From Cubamyces lactineus (lineage: Eukaryota; Basidiomycota; Agaricomycetes; Polyporales; Polyporaceae): DNA of 64,000 bases. Under the pieces are notes generated by a model that saw nothing but the letters and a program-made list of their open reading frames with translations, was not told where the DNA came from and searched no databases. Both the position numbers and the translations under genes were made by a program. Shown here in pieces: positions 45,472-56,178 of this stretch (positions within the stretch are counted from its first letter, which is position 1; each line of letters begins with the position of its first letter). The DNA is taken from the NCBI GenBank assembly GCA_022376465.1, contig JACDTU010000007.1:1178001-1242000 (forward strand). Reading direction: 5' to 3'.

Positions 45472-48141
45472 ATGCCGCCCAAGAAGAAAGCACGGACAGA
45501 CGCTTCGGCGGCCACTATCACATCCGGTCGTGTCACACGTAGCAGGGCGAAAGCATTGAAGGAACAAAGTGACGCTATGGCCACCAGCGAGCATAAAGTC
45601 ACGGAACAACCAGAAGTTCAGCCGCAGCCTCAGGCTGCGGTCGAAGTCCGGATAAAGCCCCAGGTCCGGACGCTTCCTCTGAGCGTCATCGAAGACCTGG
45701 CTTTGGATGTCCTCATCGAGGTGAGATTCCCGGTTCATACGTCTCAGAATCTCGTTCCATTTGCCTCGCCTGGAAGGCAACGAACTGATGTTGATGTATT
45801 CCACCCATGCGCAGATCTTCGTGAAGTTGCATCCGTGCGACCTGCTATCGCTGGCGCGCACGTCGAAGGCGTTTCGAGCGTTCCTAATGAATCGAAGGTC
45901 CACCGGGGTGTGGAAAGCGGCTAGGCGGCGTGTCTCGGGAAGGATTCCTGGGTGCCCCCGCGAGTTGAGCGAACCGCAGTACGCGGTGCTTGTGTTTACC
46001 TCCGAGTGCATGGTGCGTGATGTCTTGCACGAGCTCATCATCTTCGAGGCCGCTCAACAAGCCTATGCGCATAACTCAGCGTTGCGGTCAATTGGGCGTT
46101 GAGAAAGCATACTGGGAAATTCTCGCTAGGTACTGCAGGGTTTGCAAGGCGACGGAGTAAGCGACCATCCACCCATTCCTCCGCCAAGAAGCCTACATAA
46201 CGCACATTCATAGGATCATCACTGGGCACGAGATATCTGGACTGTTGTCCAGCATTGAAGATGTGTTGCAAGACGGGGATGAGCCCGTGCTCACAATCGT
46301 CAAGGAAGAATGGAGATTCCGGCCGTAAGTGCGACAAACCATGTCTCACACATCTCATGCCCTGACTTCACGGAACCCCGTAGTTCTACCAGCCACTATG
46401 AATCGATACAGTACTATCATCAACCTGAAGTGGCACGCTTCAAATTCCTGTTACAATCCCGAGAGCGTCAGAAGTTAACCAAGAGACAAGTCATCGAGTA
46501 CGCTATGGCCGCCGTCCAAACAAGAGAAAAGGTAGCACCTATCCCGAGGCTTGTCAAGTTCTTGACCCGCTCATTGCTTGCCGACAGTTTGTCCGGGTAT
46601 TATCAGGATGGGCTATCGAGCAGGAAGCGGTGAGGAAGCGAGAATTGGCCCGTATGCGCAGTGCTCGGGCTTCGCAGTACGTACCTGGGACCCATGAATG
46701 GCAAGATAACCTGACGGCCGATCTACGGGCAGAGTTATGCAACGTCTTGCGCAGCTAGAATGGGCCGAGGAATTATCGAAGTTGACTCGAGAACGGCTGG
46801 AGAAATTTCGTGCCCTTAAACCCGTACGCAAGGTCGACCCTTTGACGGACAGAGGTTCATTATTCCATCCCCTGGTTCACTACAACAATTAACGTGAGGG
46901 CTCTTGTGTTGTGCAGAATGGCAAATGATACAAGGAGAAGTCGTCAAGTTCATGCAACAGATGCGAGCCGACCGCATCGAAGATGAACGGAAGGTGTTAT
47001 TTGTGCGCAGGCTCCGGATCTGGAAGCGCATAGTCGACGCCTACGAAGAATCCCTGGGCTCCCGCAACCCGACGTCGGACCTTCAAGCGATATTCTCGGA
47101 CCTCGCGCTGATGCCTCAAGTGCGCAATTTGATCCTCATTCCTGATATCAGCGATGCAGATTTGGAAGTAAGGCTTCTCGAGCTACGCGATTCTATCCCT
47201 CAAATGCAGGCGCAATGGTATCACGAGTGCGAGCAACAACTCAGCTCTCTCGTCGGTGCGGATGAAACTGTCGCAGCTCAGCGTGCTGGCATTTCACCTG
47301 CGTCCATGGCCGTTGTTACCTTTATCTGTTGCAAGAGGGGCTGCCAGCGCGAGGGATTACGGTGGCCCAATATCTTGGCGCACAGGTGTGGACGTGGGGC
47401 ATCGTATACACCCGAACGTGGCGACAGCACGTACCAGTATGCGGTCATGGCATTGTGCGGTGACCGTGAATATCCCTGGCACTATCGTCCACCTTTTATC
47501 GCCCGCATTGTGTCACAAGCTGCTCAAGGCAGATTCCGTTTGTGCGGCCGCGATCCGTGTGCAATGTCATACGCCGACCTTGAGGAGCAAGGGGTTCGTC
47601 TCTACTGCAAGATATGTGCTGTGCCTGTGGTGGGTTATATGGAGGTTTACGACTGGGAGAGTGCGGTGAGTCGCCAACCGAGCACGCAAGTATCGCTGTC
47701 ACTCACTCGACACAGGTCCATCATGGTCGGCCCAGATGTGGAAGCGGATCTTGGGCCGTTCTTGACCAGGCGAATACGGCGGTGGCCATTGCGTACGAGA
47801 AGTCTAAACGAATGGCAGGGGACGTTCCAGATGCCATCTTCGGATGTACGCGCTGTCGCTATCGGAGCAGGGGGTTCCCGCTCAATCATTGTGAGACGTG
47901 CGCATCTTCCTCTGGTTGTTCCCCGAAGCTTTGATTGAAATATCTGACATTCTCTTGATACAGTGCGCATAAAATCGAAGAACCCGAGATCGGCAAGGAT
48001 TTCTACTTGCACCCAGAGACACCACAATCGAGAGCGCTGTGGGTGCTGATGTATCCCGAAGATACGCGCACCAACCGCAAGGCTGCACGCGACGTCAAAG
48101 CAGGGAGAGCCGTATTCTCGCCATACTTATACAACGGGTGA
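45472..48141 (+). CDS. F-box protein with three zinc-binding-like modules, copy 1
   Basis: Multi-exon gene, probably around 600 residues, starting MPPKKKARTDAS, a basic NLS-like sequence. The F-box is split by a phase-0 intron: LALDVLIE joins IFVKLHPCDLLSLARTSK, then FRAFLMNRRSTGVW and LSEPQYAVLVF. Module 1 appears only after splicing across 46018-46080: CMRC, 16 residues, CRVC. A helical region follows (46904 onward). Module 2 is a C2HC pattern near 47325-47390 (CC-x3-C, GLRWPNILAHRC). A CKIC pair follows near 47610. Module 3 is CTRC-x10-HC near 47845-47890. The end is DFYLHPETPQ and FSPYLYNG. F-box proteins usually link targets to SCF ubiquitin ligases; the target is unknown. It is the most divergent of the four paralogues but has no broken frame that I can see. 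Confidence 0.75.
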
Positions 48142-48463
48142 AATAGGTAGCTACTCACTTGGGAATAGTCGTGATGCGTGCCAATATCCGAGTAGTAGCG
48201 GGAGTGGTATTGAAGCCCCTACTTACTCGCCGATGATTCCCGTACACCTGTGATAGCGTACGTTTTGAGTGTCTTGGGACGGTATACATAGATACCAACG
48301 TTTTTCTCGGCCATATCTGCCGCGCAAAGAGCACACTTGAAGTCCGTTTCGAGACAATGGGCCTGCCGGCCTGACAGTGAGGCCTTCAGGTTGGATGGCT
48401 CACGTGACCGTGTAGCTGTGTCGCGTCGCGGACTCGCGCGGCGCTTCGTGAGGCTTGGTGTTC
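48142..48463 (+). promoter_or_regulatory. Original upstream region of F-box copy 2
   Basis: 322 bp between F-box copy 1 and the insertion. It contains CACGTG at 48401-48406 followed by TCGCGTCGCGGACTCGCG at 48421-48438, similar in order to the promoter of copy 1. Without the insertion this E-box would lie about 130 bp before the ATG of copy 2. Confidence 0.45.
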
Positions 48464-48471
48464 CAACGTTC
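48464..48471. repeat. Left target-site duplication (8 bp)
   Basis: CAACGTTC directly abuts the left terminal inverted repeat and is repeated exactly at 49786-49793. Confidence 0.65.
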
Positions 48472-48496
48472 AACCCCAGTCAAAATTTACAACGGG
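48472..48496 (+). repeat. Left terminal inverted repeat
   Basis: Starts AACCCCAGTCAAAATT and ends ACGGG. It matches the reverse complement of 49761-49785 in 23 of 25 positions. Confidence 0.65.
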
Positions 48497-49760
48497 CGTA
48501 TCCGTCGGTGTCCGGGATCTACGGATTTCCGGACTGCCCCGTATGGCACCGGAAAAAGTGCACTGGTGCGTAATGTTTTCCGGGGCATTCTGCAGTGGCA
48601 ATGGGCATGTACGCGTGCATCCGCGCATATCCGCACCTACAGAATAGCCCGGCTTAATTGGGAACACCGTATACGCGCGTATGCGCCCGTACCAAACCGT
48701 ATCCTCACGTAGCTTCACTGTTCATATACGTGCAAATATGTCCCATTCCGCAAACAGCTGTACTAATATATACATCTGGGCTCGCATAAATCTGCACATG
48801 TGAAGGTTGTCCGCCATTTACGCGCACATGGACAGCCCGCGGGCGTTCCCCTTGTCCCCGGGCCCCCCTTCACACCTACACAATCCCATCCCTTACCATT
48901 GCGTCCTCCCGCCCCCCACACTTTGTGCCGCCTCGCAATGTGTATAATAACATAAGACTATCTGTTAGATGAGAGCTGGGGTAGGTGGGGATAGTATTGT
49001 GCAACACTCACCTGGCATGAACCCAATGTGTTCTGGCTGGGTGGCACTGGGCGCATATAGTCAGCTTTCTGGGATGTTGTCGATCCGCAATGTCATGAGC
49101 TTACATACCAGGAGAAATTGCACGGCTTGATGTGAGTATCAGGGGACTCTATAAGAACGATGTGAGCCCAAGGAGACTGCGAGACAAAGGCAGGACGGAC
49201 GCACTATAGATGGAGATGGTGGTGGTCAGAAGACAAGTGAACGTCGAGACTCGAGATGGTGTCGCTGGACTTAAGACTCAGAGAATCGCGAGGCACCTAT
49301 GACGTCGATATCTCGATCTTTGGCCAAGACAGGAAGGGGGCGCTTGTTTGCGAACAAGGGCTCGGAGGAGGGCACGTCGACGGTCAGACAGACACAGGCA
49401 GTCGCACTGGCAGGACGGGACCCCGGACAAGAGGGCGAGCTATGGGATTGGCTGAGGGGATATGTTGGGACAAACAGACGCGAGTGCGGCCTTATTTCAA
49501 ACACAAGCGTCGTCAAGCGAGCGACCCCAGACAACAGATGGTTGTCAAACCAAACACCTGCTTGACGAGCCCGAACACGTCCAAAATGAGCCAAACAAAT
49601 TCGAGCAAAGCAAAGCAAAGCATGTTCAAGCACGTCTCGAGCACGGTCTGATTCAACGCACGTCAACCGTGTGAATCTGCATCGTATCAGACCAGATGGG
49701 CCCGGATGCACTCCGCAACATGTGGCATTTCACAGAGCCACGCGGAACGAAGCGTATCAA

Positions 49761-49785
49761 CCCGTAGTTAATTTTGACTGGGGTT
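49761..49785 (-). repeat. Right terminal inverted repeat
   Basis: Plus strand starts CCCGTAGTTAATTTTGAC and ends GGGGTT. It is complementary to the left terminal repeat with two mismatches. Confidence 0.65.
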
Positions 49786-49793
49786 CAACGTTC
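49786..49793. repeat. Right target-site duplication (8 bp)
   Basis: CAACGTTC, identical to 48464-48471 in direct orientation. The inner AACGTT is palindromic, but the outer bases fit a direct repeat and not an extension of the inverted repeat. Confidence 0.65.
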
Positions 49794-49853
49794 AGAGGTT
49801 GTTGGCGCTCGAGCCTCGCATTCCTCTCTCTGAGCACACTCCTTCTATTGACC

Positions 49854-52522
49854 ATGCCGCCGAAGAAACGGGCTCGCACAAACTCTGCTACTCCCAGGCG
49901 TAGTACTCGCATTGCTCGTGCAGACTTGGCAGCGAATTCGAGATTGGAGGGATCGTCTGCTAGTACTGGTGCCAGCTCAAAGCCCGACGGGGCATGCACT
50001 CCTGAGCTTGCGCTGAGGTTTCAGGGCGACTCTGCACCCCCCGAAGACTTGGTACCCTCTGAGCATACTAGCAGGACACCGTCGGATGATATTATGTCAG
50101 CATTCCAACGGCTACACGAAGGTATTCTCAACATGCCCCTGGACATCTTGATCGAGGTATGCACGTCGATGATTCGATGTAGTTCTCACGTCGAGCAGCC
50201 TATATCACGATACCACAGATATTCTGCCTCGTCAGTCCTCGTGATCTCTTGGCACTTGCGCGAACCTCGAAGGACTTCCGTTCGTACCTCATGAGTCGGC
50301 GCTCTGCGCCGTGCTGGAGATCGGCAAGACATACAGTGCCAGGTCTTCCGAAATGTCCATCCGATCTCAGCGAGCCTATGTATGCGAGCCTACTCTTCAC
50401 AGAAGAATGTAGCGTATGTGCGACTCCTCTTCTCTGTTACACTGATACTATAGGCTCACATGGTCAATATCTAGATCTGTGGAAGGGTTACCCCGAAAGA
50501 GATGCGGATGTACTGGCAATTGCGCGTGCGATATTGCCCTGCGTGCGCCCCAATGAGGTGAGATGCTATCCCGGCCAGCTGCGCAATCCCGGCTCACTCT
50601 TAGTATTGGCATAGATTGGCCGCCTTCACTCGTTCAATAAGGAATCTGTGCGACAAGATCGAGTCTGCGACCACACGCAGAGGGGCCGTTTTGATTACCG
50701 TGTGGTCGACTTAGTAAGAGTCATATGTATCTAAAGTGCTTCACAACCTGACAATTGTTATGCAGTGCCATGTCCATGTGCTGCGACATCCATGAGTACA
50801 AGGCACTGATAACGAAGTGGAAGGCACTCAAGAAAAAGGAAGCAAAGCAACGCTTTGCAGAAGAGCAGATGGATCTCATCGACGCGAGATTTCATGTATG
50901 TTTTTGCGCAACCTTCATCGAGTATTGAGTGACGACCCACCTTCGCTACAGTTCGCAAACGAGATGGCCACCTGGACGAGCCGGGAGCAGGAACGCAAGC
51001 GAGCAGAAGCGCAAGCTCTCCGTCAACGGCGATACAAACAGTATGGCAGTTATCATAGCTTGCCGTCCGCATGCTGACGTCCATTACGTAGAATCGTCCA
51101 TTTGTTGAAGGCGGAGGGTTGGGCTGAAGAGCTTGCGCGTATCAAGAAGCGTGGCCATGACACGCTTTCCTGCCACCAATATGTGCAAGTTGACAGAGCA
51201 TTGGCTCGCAAAGGTGATATAGGACACTCTCATGCTTACTGCAATCATAGATCACTCATGACTTCGCTCCAGAATGGCCATCTATCCGTCAGAGCATTGT
51301 CAAGGCTATGGAGAACTATCGGGCTGCATGGCGCAAAGAAAGCTGGCTCCGTGTCCTGGCGCAGAGGCTTGATGTCCTCTTCGGGGCGCTCATCAAAAAT
51401 GAAAGCCAGACAGGAGCCAGGACGCCTGAATTCGATCTGCAAGCACAAGCTGCAGACCTTTGCCTTATGCCGACTTTCCGTCAAGTTGTGTATGCGAACA
51501 TGAACACTAACATCACGGCGGAGAGCTTTGAACCGCTCCTCTGCAATATACCTGCATGGAAGGCTCAATGGTATGCAGCACGGAAACATGAATTTGAGCG
51601 ACTTGTCAAGGAGCGTAACCGAGTCTCAACCTCGGATACTGACGTGCTCAATCTCGCCGTTGCCTCCTTCCGGTGCAAAGCATGTGGAATAACTGGCGCT
51701 CGTTGGCCGCATCTACTATCCCATAGGTGCGCGCGAGAACAGAACAAGCCGGATGGGTCGTATCAGACCGCGCTGTTGGAGGCGTGCGGAAGGCGCGGGC
51801 TACCTTTTCCATGGGTGCGGACGTTCGAGTTCAACCCCAACTTCCAATCCGACTGCACGATGATTCGTGCCAGCGGATTTGATCCAAACACAGCGACATT
51901 CCAGCAGATGGACAACTGTGGCCTGCGCTTCTTCTGTCAAATTTGCTCCACGCCTGCAATCGGCTATCAGGAGGTTTACACTTGGAAAACAGCGGTCAGC
52001 TTGTCGCATGTGCCATACAGAGTTGAGAATGGACCGGACTGATCTCTCGCGTACAGATAAACCATACACGGCCGAGATGCGACACAGTCTTCGGGCCTTC
52101 TAACGATGCAGTGGCCAACAAGTGGTGTATCCTGGATGGAGGGCACGCCGCGATAGTTAGGGAACTCGAAGACGCCATCCTACAGGCCCAAGTCGACACC
52201 CTCCGCTCGAGCAAGAGTGTTGTTTACGGGTGCGTGCGATGCGAGTATTCCAGCCAGATTACCAGCATAAACTCTCATTGCACAAAGTAAGACTTATTCG
52301 TCTATCTGGGTACGAATGTGCGTTGACTCGCCATACAGGGAGCACGGCGTAGCAAGTCCAGAAGAAGGTGCTGATTACTACGTGCACCTGGACACAGAGA
52401 AAGCTGCCCTCGACGGACCCATCACCATCTATCCGACATATGCGAAAACGGATCGCATTGCTGTTAAGGATGTGAATGCCGGCCGTGCTTTCTTCTCACC
52501 TTCGTTGTTTATGGAGAGCTAG
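49854..52522 (+). CDS. F-box protein with three zinc-binding-like modules, copy 2
   Basis: Multi-exon gene starting MPPKKRARTNSATPRRSTR, a basic NLS-like N-terminus. The split F-box reads MPLDILIE joined after a phase-0 intron to IFCLVSPRDLLALARTSK, then FRSYLMSRRSAPCW and LSEPMYASLLF. Module 1 after splicing is CSIC, 18 residues, CPAC (50409-50570). The helical middle region contains FDLQAQAADLCLMPTFRQVV. Module 2 is CKAC-x12-HRC with GARWPHLLSHRC near 51675-51730. A CQIC pair lies near 51935. Module 3 is CVRC-x11-HC near 52235-52285. The C-terminus is DYYVHLDTEK and FFSPSLFMES. A putative hAT element lies just upstream, so expression may be altered. Function as an SCF adaptor is inferred from the F-box alone. 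Confidence 0.73.
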
Positions 52523-53102
52523 ATTGATACGTTGCACGTTCAGACTGCAATTTGTGCGTTCCTAGTATCAGAGAACCTTGGGCGGTGTTGGTTGCGTACA
52601 AACTCACGATACTGTATTCACCTCTCCGACAATCATCATACTACGACCTCGTACCAGCCAGAGCAAGGCAACAGCAATACTCACTACCATATACCTAGAG
52701 CGTCTGCGGAAGAGCTGCGTGGCCTTGAATAATGCAGAAGGCGACCATACCTTCTCGTCCGAATGATTCTATTTGCGATGATAGTGTGGTGCATGTCACC
52801 GCATCGTCCATGTTCGTATAGGTCCAACGTTAGACCAGAGTCTCATCCCGGTGGCTTTTTGAATGTCGTATACAACACCTGATACACACACATGAGCGTG
52901 AATAGGGACCGCGGCGCGCTGCGTGCTTCAAACTCATGATCAGATTAGAAGGTGTCGAAAGAGCTTGCGTAGATAGCCCGAGACTATATATCCAGATCCG
53001 TTCCGATAACTTACAAATACAACAATCCTGTTCCCTGCACCGGTGTCGTCTATGAAGCAGCCCACTGGCACCGGCCACGGCACGCGCACTCGAGCTCGAG
53101 CC
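52523..53102. other. Convergent 3' intergenic region
   Basis: 580 bp between the stops of F-box copy 2 (+) and ELL (-). Only short unsupported frames; nothing recognised. Confidence 0.5.
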
Positions 53103-55608
53103 TCAGGGACTCTTGCTGCCGCCCTCCAGCTCCGCCACAGTCCCGCCCAGGCGCTTCCACTGCTCCTTGATCCTGTTCATCTCCTCCGTGACCGCCTTCA
53201 GCTCCTCCATGAACGCCATGAGCGCGTCCGGGTCGAGTTCCTCCACGTCGCCCTCGTCCTCCGACCCGTCCGCGCCGTCCTCGTCCTCGTTCTGGTGCAG
53301 CATGCGCTCGATCCTGTCTCGCCGCAGCGCCTGCTCCTGGTAGAGCCCGATGTAGACCCGCCAGCACGTCTTGTAATAGCGCCGCAAATTCACGCGGTCG
53401 GTCGGCATCTCGTCCCGTGGGCGGAAGCGCGTCGAGTGCTTCGTCTTTGCCTTCTTCGCTGCGGGCTCTTCCGCCGCACCGCGGCCGGACGCGCGCGCAC
53501 GCGAAGGACGGTGCGAGTCCGACTCATCTTCGGAAGAAGTGTAGACTGGCGACCGACGGCGCTTGGAGGTGCTGGACGCACGATGCGGAGGGTCCTCCTT
53601 GGTGCTAGAGGACGATGACGAAGGTGGCTGGGGCTTCTCAGGCAGAGAAGGACGCGGCGGGAGCGATGACCTCGATGCAGCAGAAGGCGGGGGCGAGAAC
53701 GCAATGGAAAGCGGAGACGGCTCCTTCTTGACTTTCGGACGCGAGCCGGACAGAGGAGAGGGTTCGTGAGTCGCCGGCTTCTTCGGGAGCGAGAGGTCGC
53801 GCACGCGCGCCTTGTCGGAGGTGGCACTCTGCTGCTCCTCCAGACGGCGCTTCTTGGGCGAACCGGCGCTCAGCGGGACATCGCGTTCTGAGTACTCAGA
53901 GTCGTTCCCGTCCTGGGGCAGCTTCTTGCGCTTCATAGATGCAGAAGCCGCAGGCAGAGGAGAAGCCTGCCCTTTTGCGCGCTGCCTTTCCTCTGCAGCA
54001 GCCTGCCGCTCGCGTTCGCGTTGTCGCTCCTCTCGTCTCTCTTCTAAGGAACGTTCGGTCGCATCCTTGGTTTTTTTGCGGAACTGAGGCGTACTTGCCG
54101 CAGCTTTGTGCTCTTGTGGCACGCTCGGTGGCGCGATGGGAGGGAGGGGTTTTGCAGACCCGGATGGCGCCGGCAGCTCCCGCCTGCTCTCACGCGCGTC
54201 GACAGGTCCGGTCCTTTTGGGAGGCGGAGGAAGTGGGGAGTTCGCACGGTCCTCGGGGGCCGGTGGCGTAGCGGATGCCTTGACCTTGTAGCCTGAGCCA
54301 GGCAGCCGACGGATGGGAGGTCTTGTCGCGCTCGTTGGAGTGCCAGCCGCACTCCCCTCATCCACATCTCGCTCGCGGGCTTTGCCTTTCGCATTCGAGG
54401 CGTCCTTGACAGGACGCACGCTTTCATCCTTCGCGATAATGATGTCTGGCAGCTTCTTCCGGGTTCCCTCCGCTTTCTTCTTGACCGTGCCCTTCGATAA
54501 CACGCCCTTTTTAGGCGCTGCTGTCGCGCTAGGGCCTCCGGCAGACCTGGATGACGCGCCTAGACCGGCGTCCTCGCGGTAGCGCACATGCTCCCAGATG
54601 GGGTCAGCCTCAGGTATTTTCAGTTCCTTGTAGGCTTGCCGAGCCTGTCTTGACACAGACAATCGCTCCTCCGACGTGAACGGCCATTCGTATGGCCGCA
54701 CCTCAAGCCACGATTGGAGCTTCAGCTTCCAGTGTTGGGGACCGGGTTCGCTGTTCTTCGCCACAGGCTTGGGCTCCGCCACCTGAGCGTAGCGCCGACA
54801 TCAGAATCCCGCATTTAGCCACATCCCACGGCTGGCAGACTTACATCGCGTAAGATGGAGAGCAGCTGGCTCTTGACTTGGGGTGTGCAGTCTTTACCGC
54901 CACACATGGCGATAACGTTCTCTGTCTTCCGTTCCTTCAACGCAAGACAATGGATCAGGCGCGCCCTGGCAGGGTCGTGCGTCGATCCATTCGCGTGGGA
55001 GCTTGAGCCCGGAAGCGGAGAGGCCACTCTGGAGGCCCTTGCACTAGCGGCATGGCTTGTAGATGTGACAGCGGTGCGGCGTGGTGCAGAAGCGTCTTTC
55101 TTGCTCTTGCCTTTGGGGCCGGTGTAGCCAGTGTCCGGTGGTGTATCAAGGTAGATGGCCTTGCGCTCAGTACGCTGTTTCTCGGCCTCGATAGTACGGT
55201 CACGTATCGTGCCTTCTATCTTCTCGCCGAGCTGACGTTCGACCACGAACTTGCCGATCACATTAGCGTAGAGCTTCAGCGGAGCCATGGGCTTCTGCGC
55301 CGAAGCCATACGCAAATAGAGCTCGTGGGGGCTATTGTCTGGGGTAGAGGTGACGGGGAAGAAGGTATCATTGATGTAAAGTCCCTGTGTGCACATAAGG
55401 ATCGTCTAGCACTCGCATGGAGATATGGGCGTACTGGGGTCTTCCCAAACTCAAACTGCAGCTTAGGCGGGTTCTGCAAGTCCTCCAGCTGCTCGAATGT
55501 CTCTGCGGACATGCGGAAGAGCATGGCCTGCTTCGGCTTGGTATGGAGGGGGTCCTCGGGTCGCGACTGCCCATGCAAGGTGAGCGCGACGTTGGCCGGG
55601 AGAGGCAT
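53103..55608 (-). CDS. ELL1: RNA polymerase II elongation factor ELL
   Basis: Three exons (55608-55435, 55384-54845, 54782-53103) give 797 residues. The N-terminal part (MPLPANVALTLHGQSRPED, QAMLFRMSAETFEQLEDL, LYINDTFFPVTSTPDNSP) and the winged-helix-like segment RLIHCLALKERKTENVIAMC followed by KLQSWLEVRPYEWPFTSEER match fungal ELL. A long, highly charged Ser/Pro/Lys-rich disordered middle (about residues 330-680) follows. The C-terminal helical domain YYKTCWRVYIGLYQEQALRR to MEELKAVTEEMNRIKEQWKR resembles the occludin/ELL homology region. ELL suppresses pausing of RNA polymerase II as part of nuclear elongation complexes with EAF. It is the only non-F-box gene within the array and appears intact. 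Confidence 0.85.
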
Positions 55609-56178
55609 GGCGGTAGGGTATACAGCTCAAGTGGGACAATGGCGAGCAACGCGAGTGGCGCTGAGTGGGTGGTGGTGAGAGAGAGGTGAAATGCGTGTAT
55701 GGGTATGCCCTCGTGGTGATTATGTGCACCTTATATTATGGTGCAGGGTATAGGCGACGGCGACGAGGACGGCAGGAGAGGTCCAAGCGCGTACGACGAG
55801 GAGAAGGAGAAGAGGGGATGTGCGAGTGGCAGGATGTGGCACAGCCGAATGCATAGATCGTATCAGCCCACGTGCCACGCTAGCCGCCCACACACAATAG
55901 CCGCCAGGCCACCTTCTGCTCCCATTTCCCCACCAGCCTTGTTCGCAGAGCTTCGCGGAACTTTCTCTCCATTAAGGCACACTCACCTCTATCGGCATCG
56001 ATAACGCAACGGCCTATGTACAGAAGCAACGATATAATACATCGAGGGGCATTATGTGGTAAAGAGTTTCGTTTCTAGGGCATACTATTCTAGGACATAC
56101 TAAGTGGCGTAGCTTTACGGTAATTAGGTGGTGAATATGAATGGCACATGTTTATCCAGCAAGCAACGGGATGCATAT
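55609..56178. other. Upstream region of ELL, no gene recognised
   Basis: 570 bp between the ELL start and the stop of F-box copy 3, both on minus. It contains the ELL promoter. Open frames are short and repetitive (GACGACGAGGA-like). Confidence 0.45.

Larger units (their letters stand above)
48472..49785. mobile_element. Putative non-autonomous hAT-like element
   Basis: A 1314-bp segment bounded by 25-bp inverted repeats (two mismatches) and exact 8-bp direct repeats. An 8-bp duplication is the hallmark of the hAT superfamily. The subterminal 250 bp on the left are rich in short CCGTA/ACGG-type words. The longest internal frame (146 codons, minus, 49271-49711) shows no transposase or BED zinc-finger motif, so the element would depend on a transposase elsewhere. 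It sits 68 bp (60 bp excluding the duplication) upstream of the ATG of F-box copy 2. The classification is inference from terminal structure. Confidence 0.6.

Noticed and set aside
49271..49711. 146-codon frame inside the putative transposon
   Set aside because: No transposase, BED or hAT dimerisation motif; not called as a gene.
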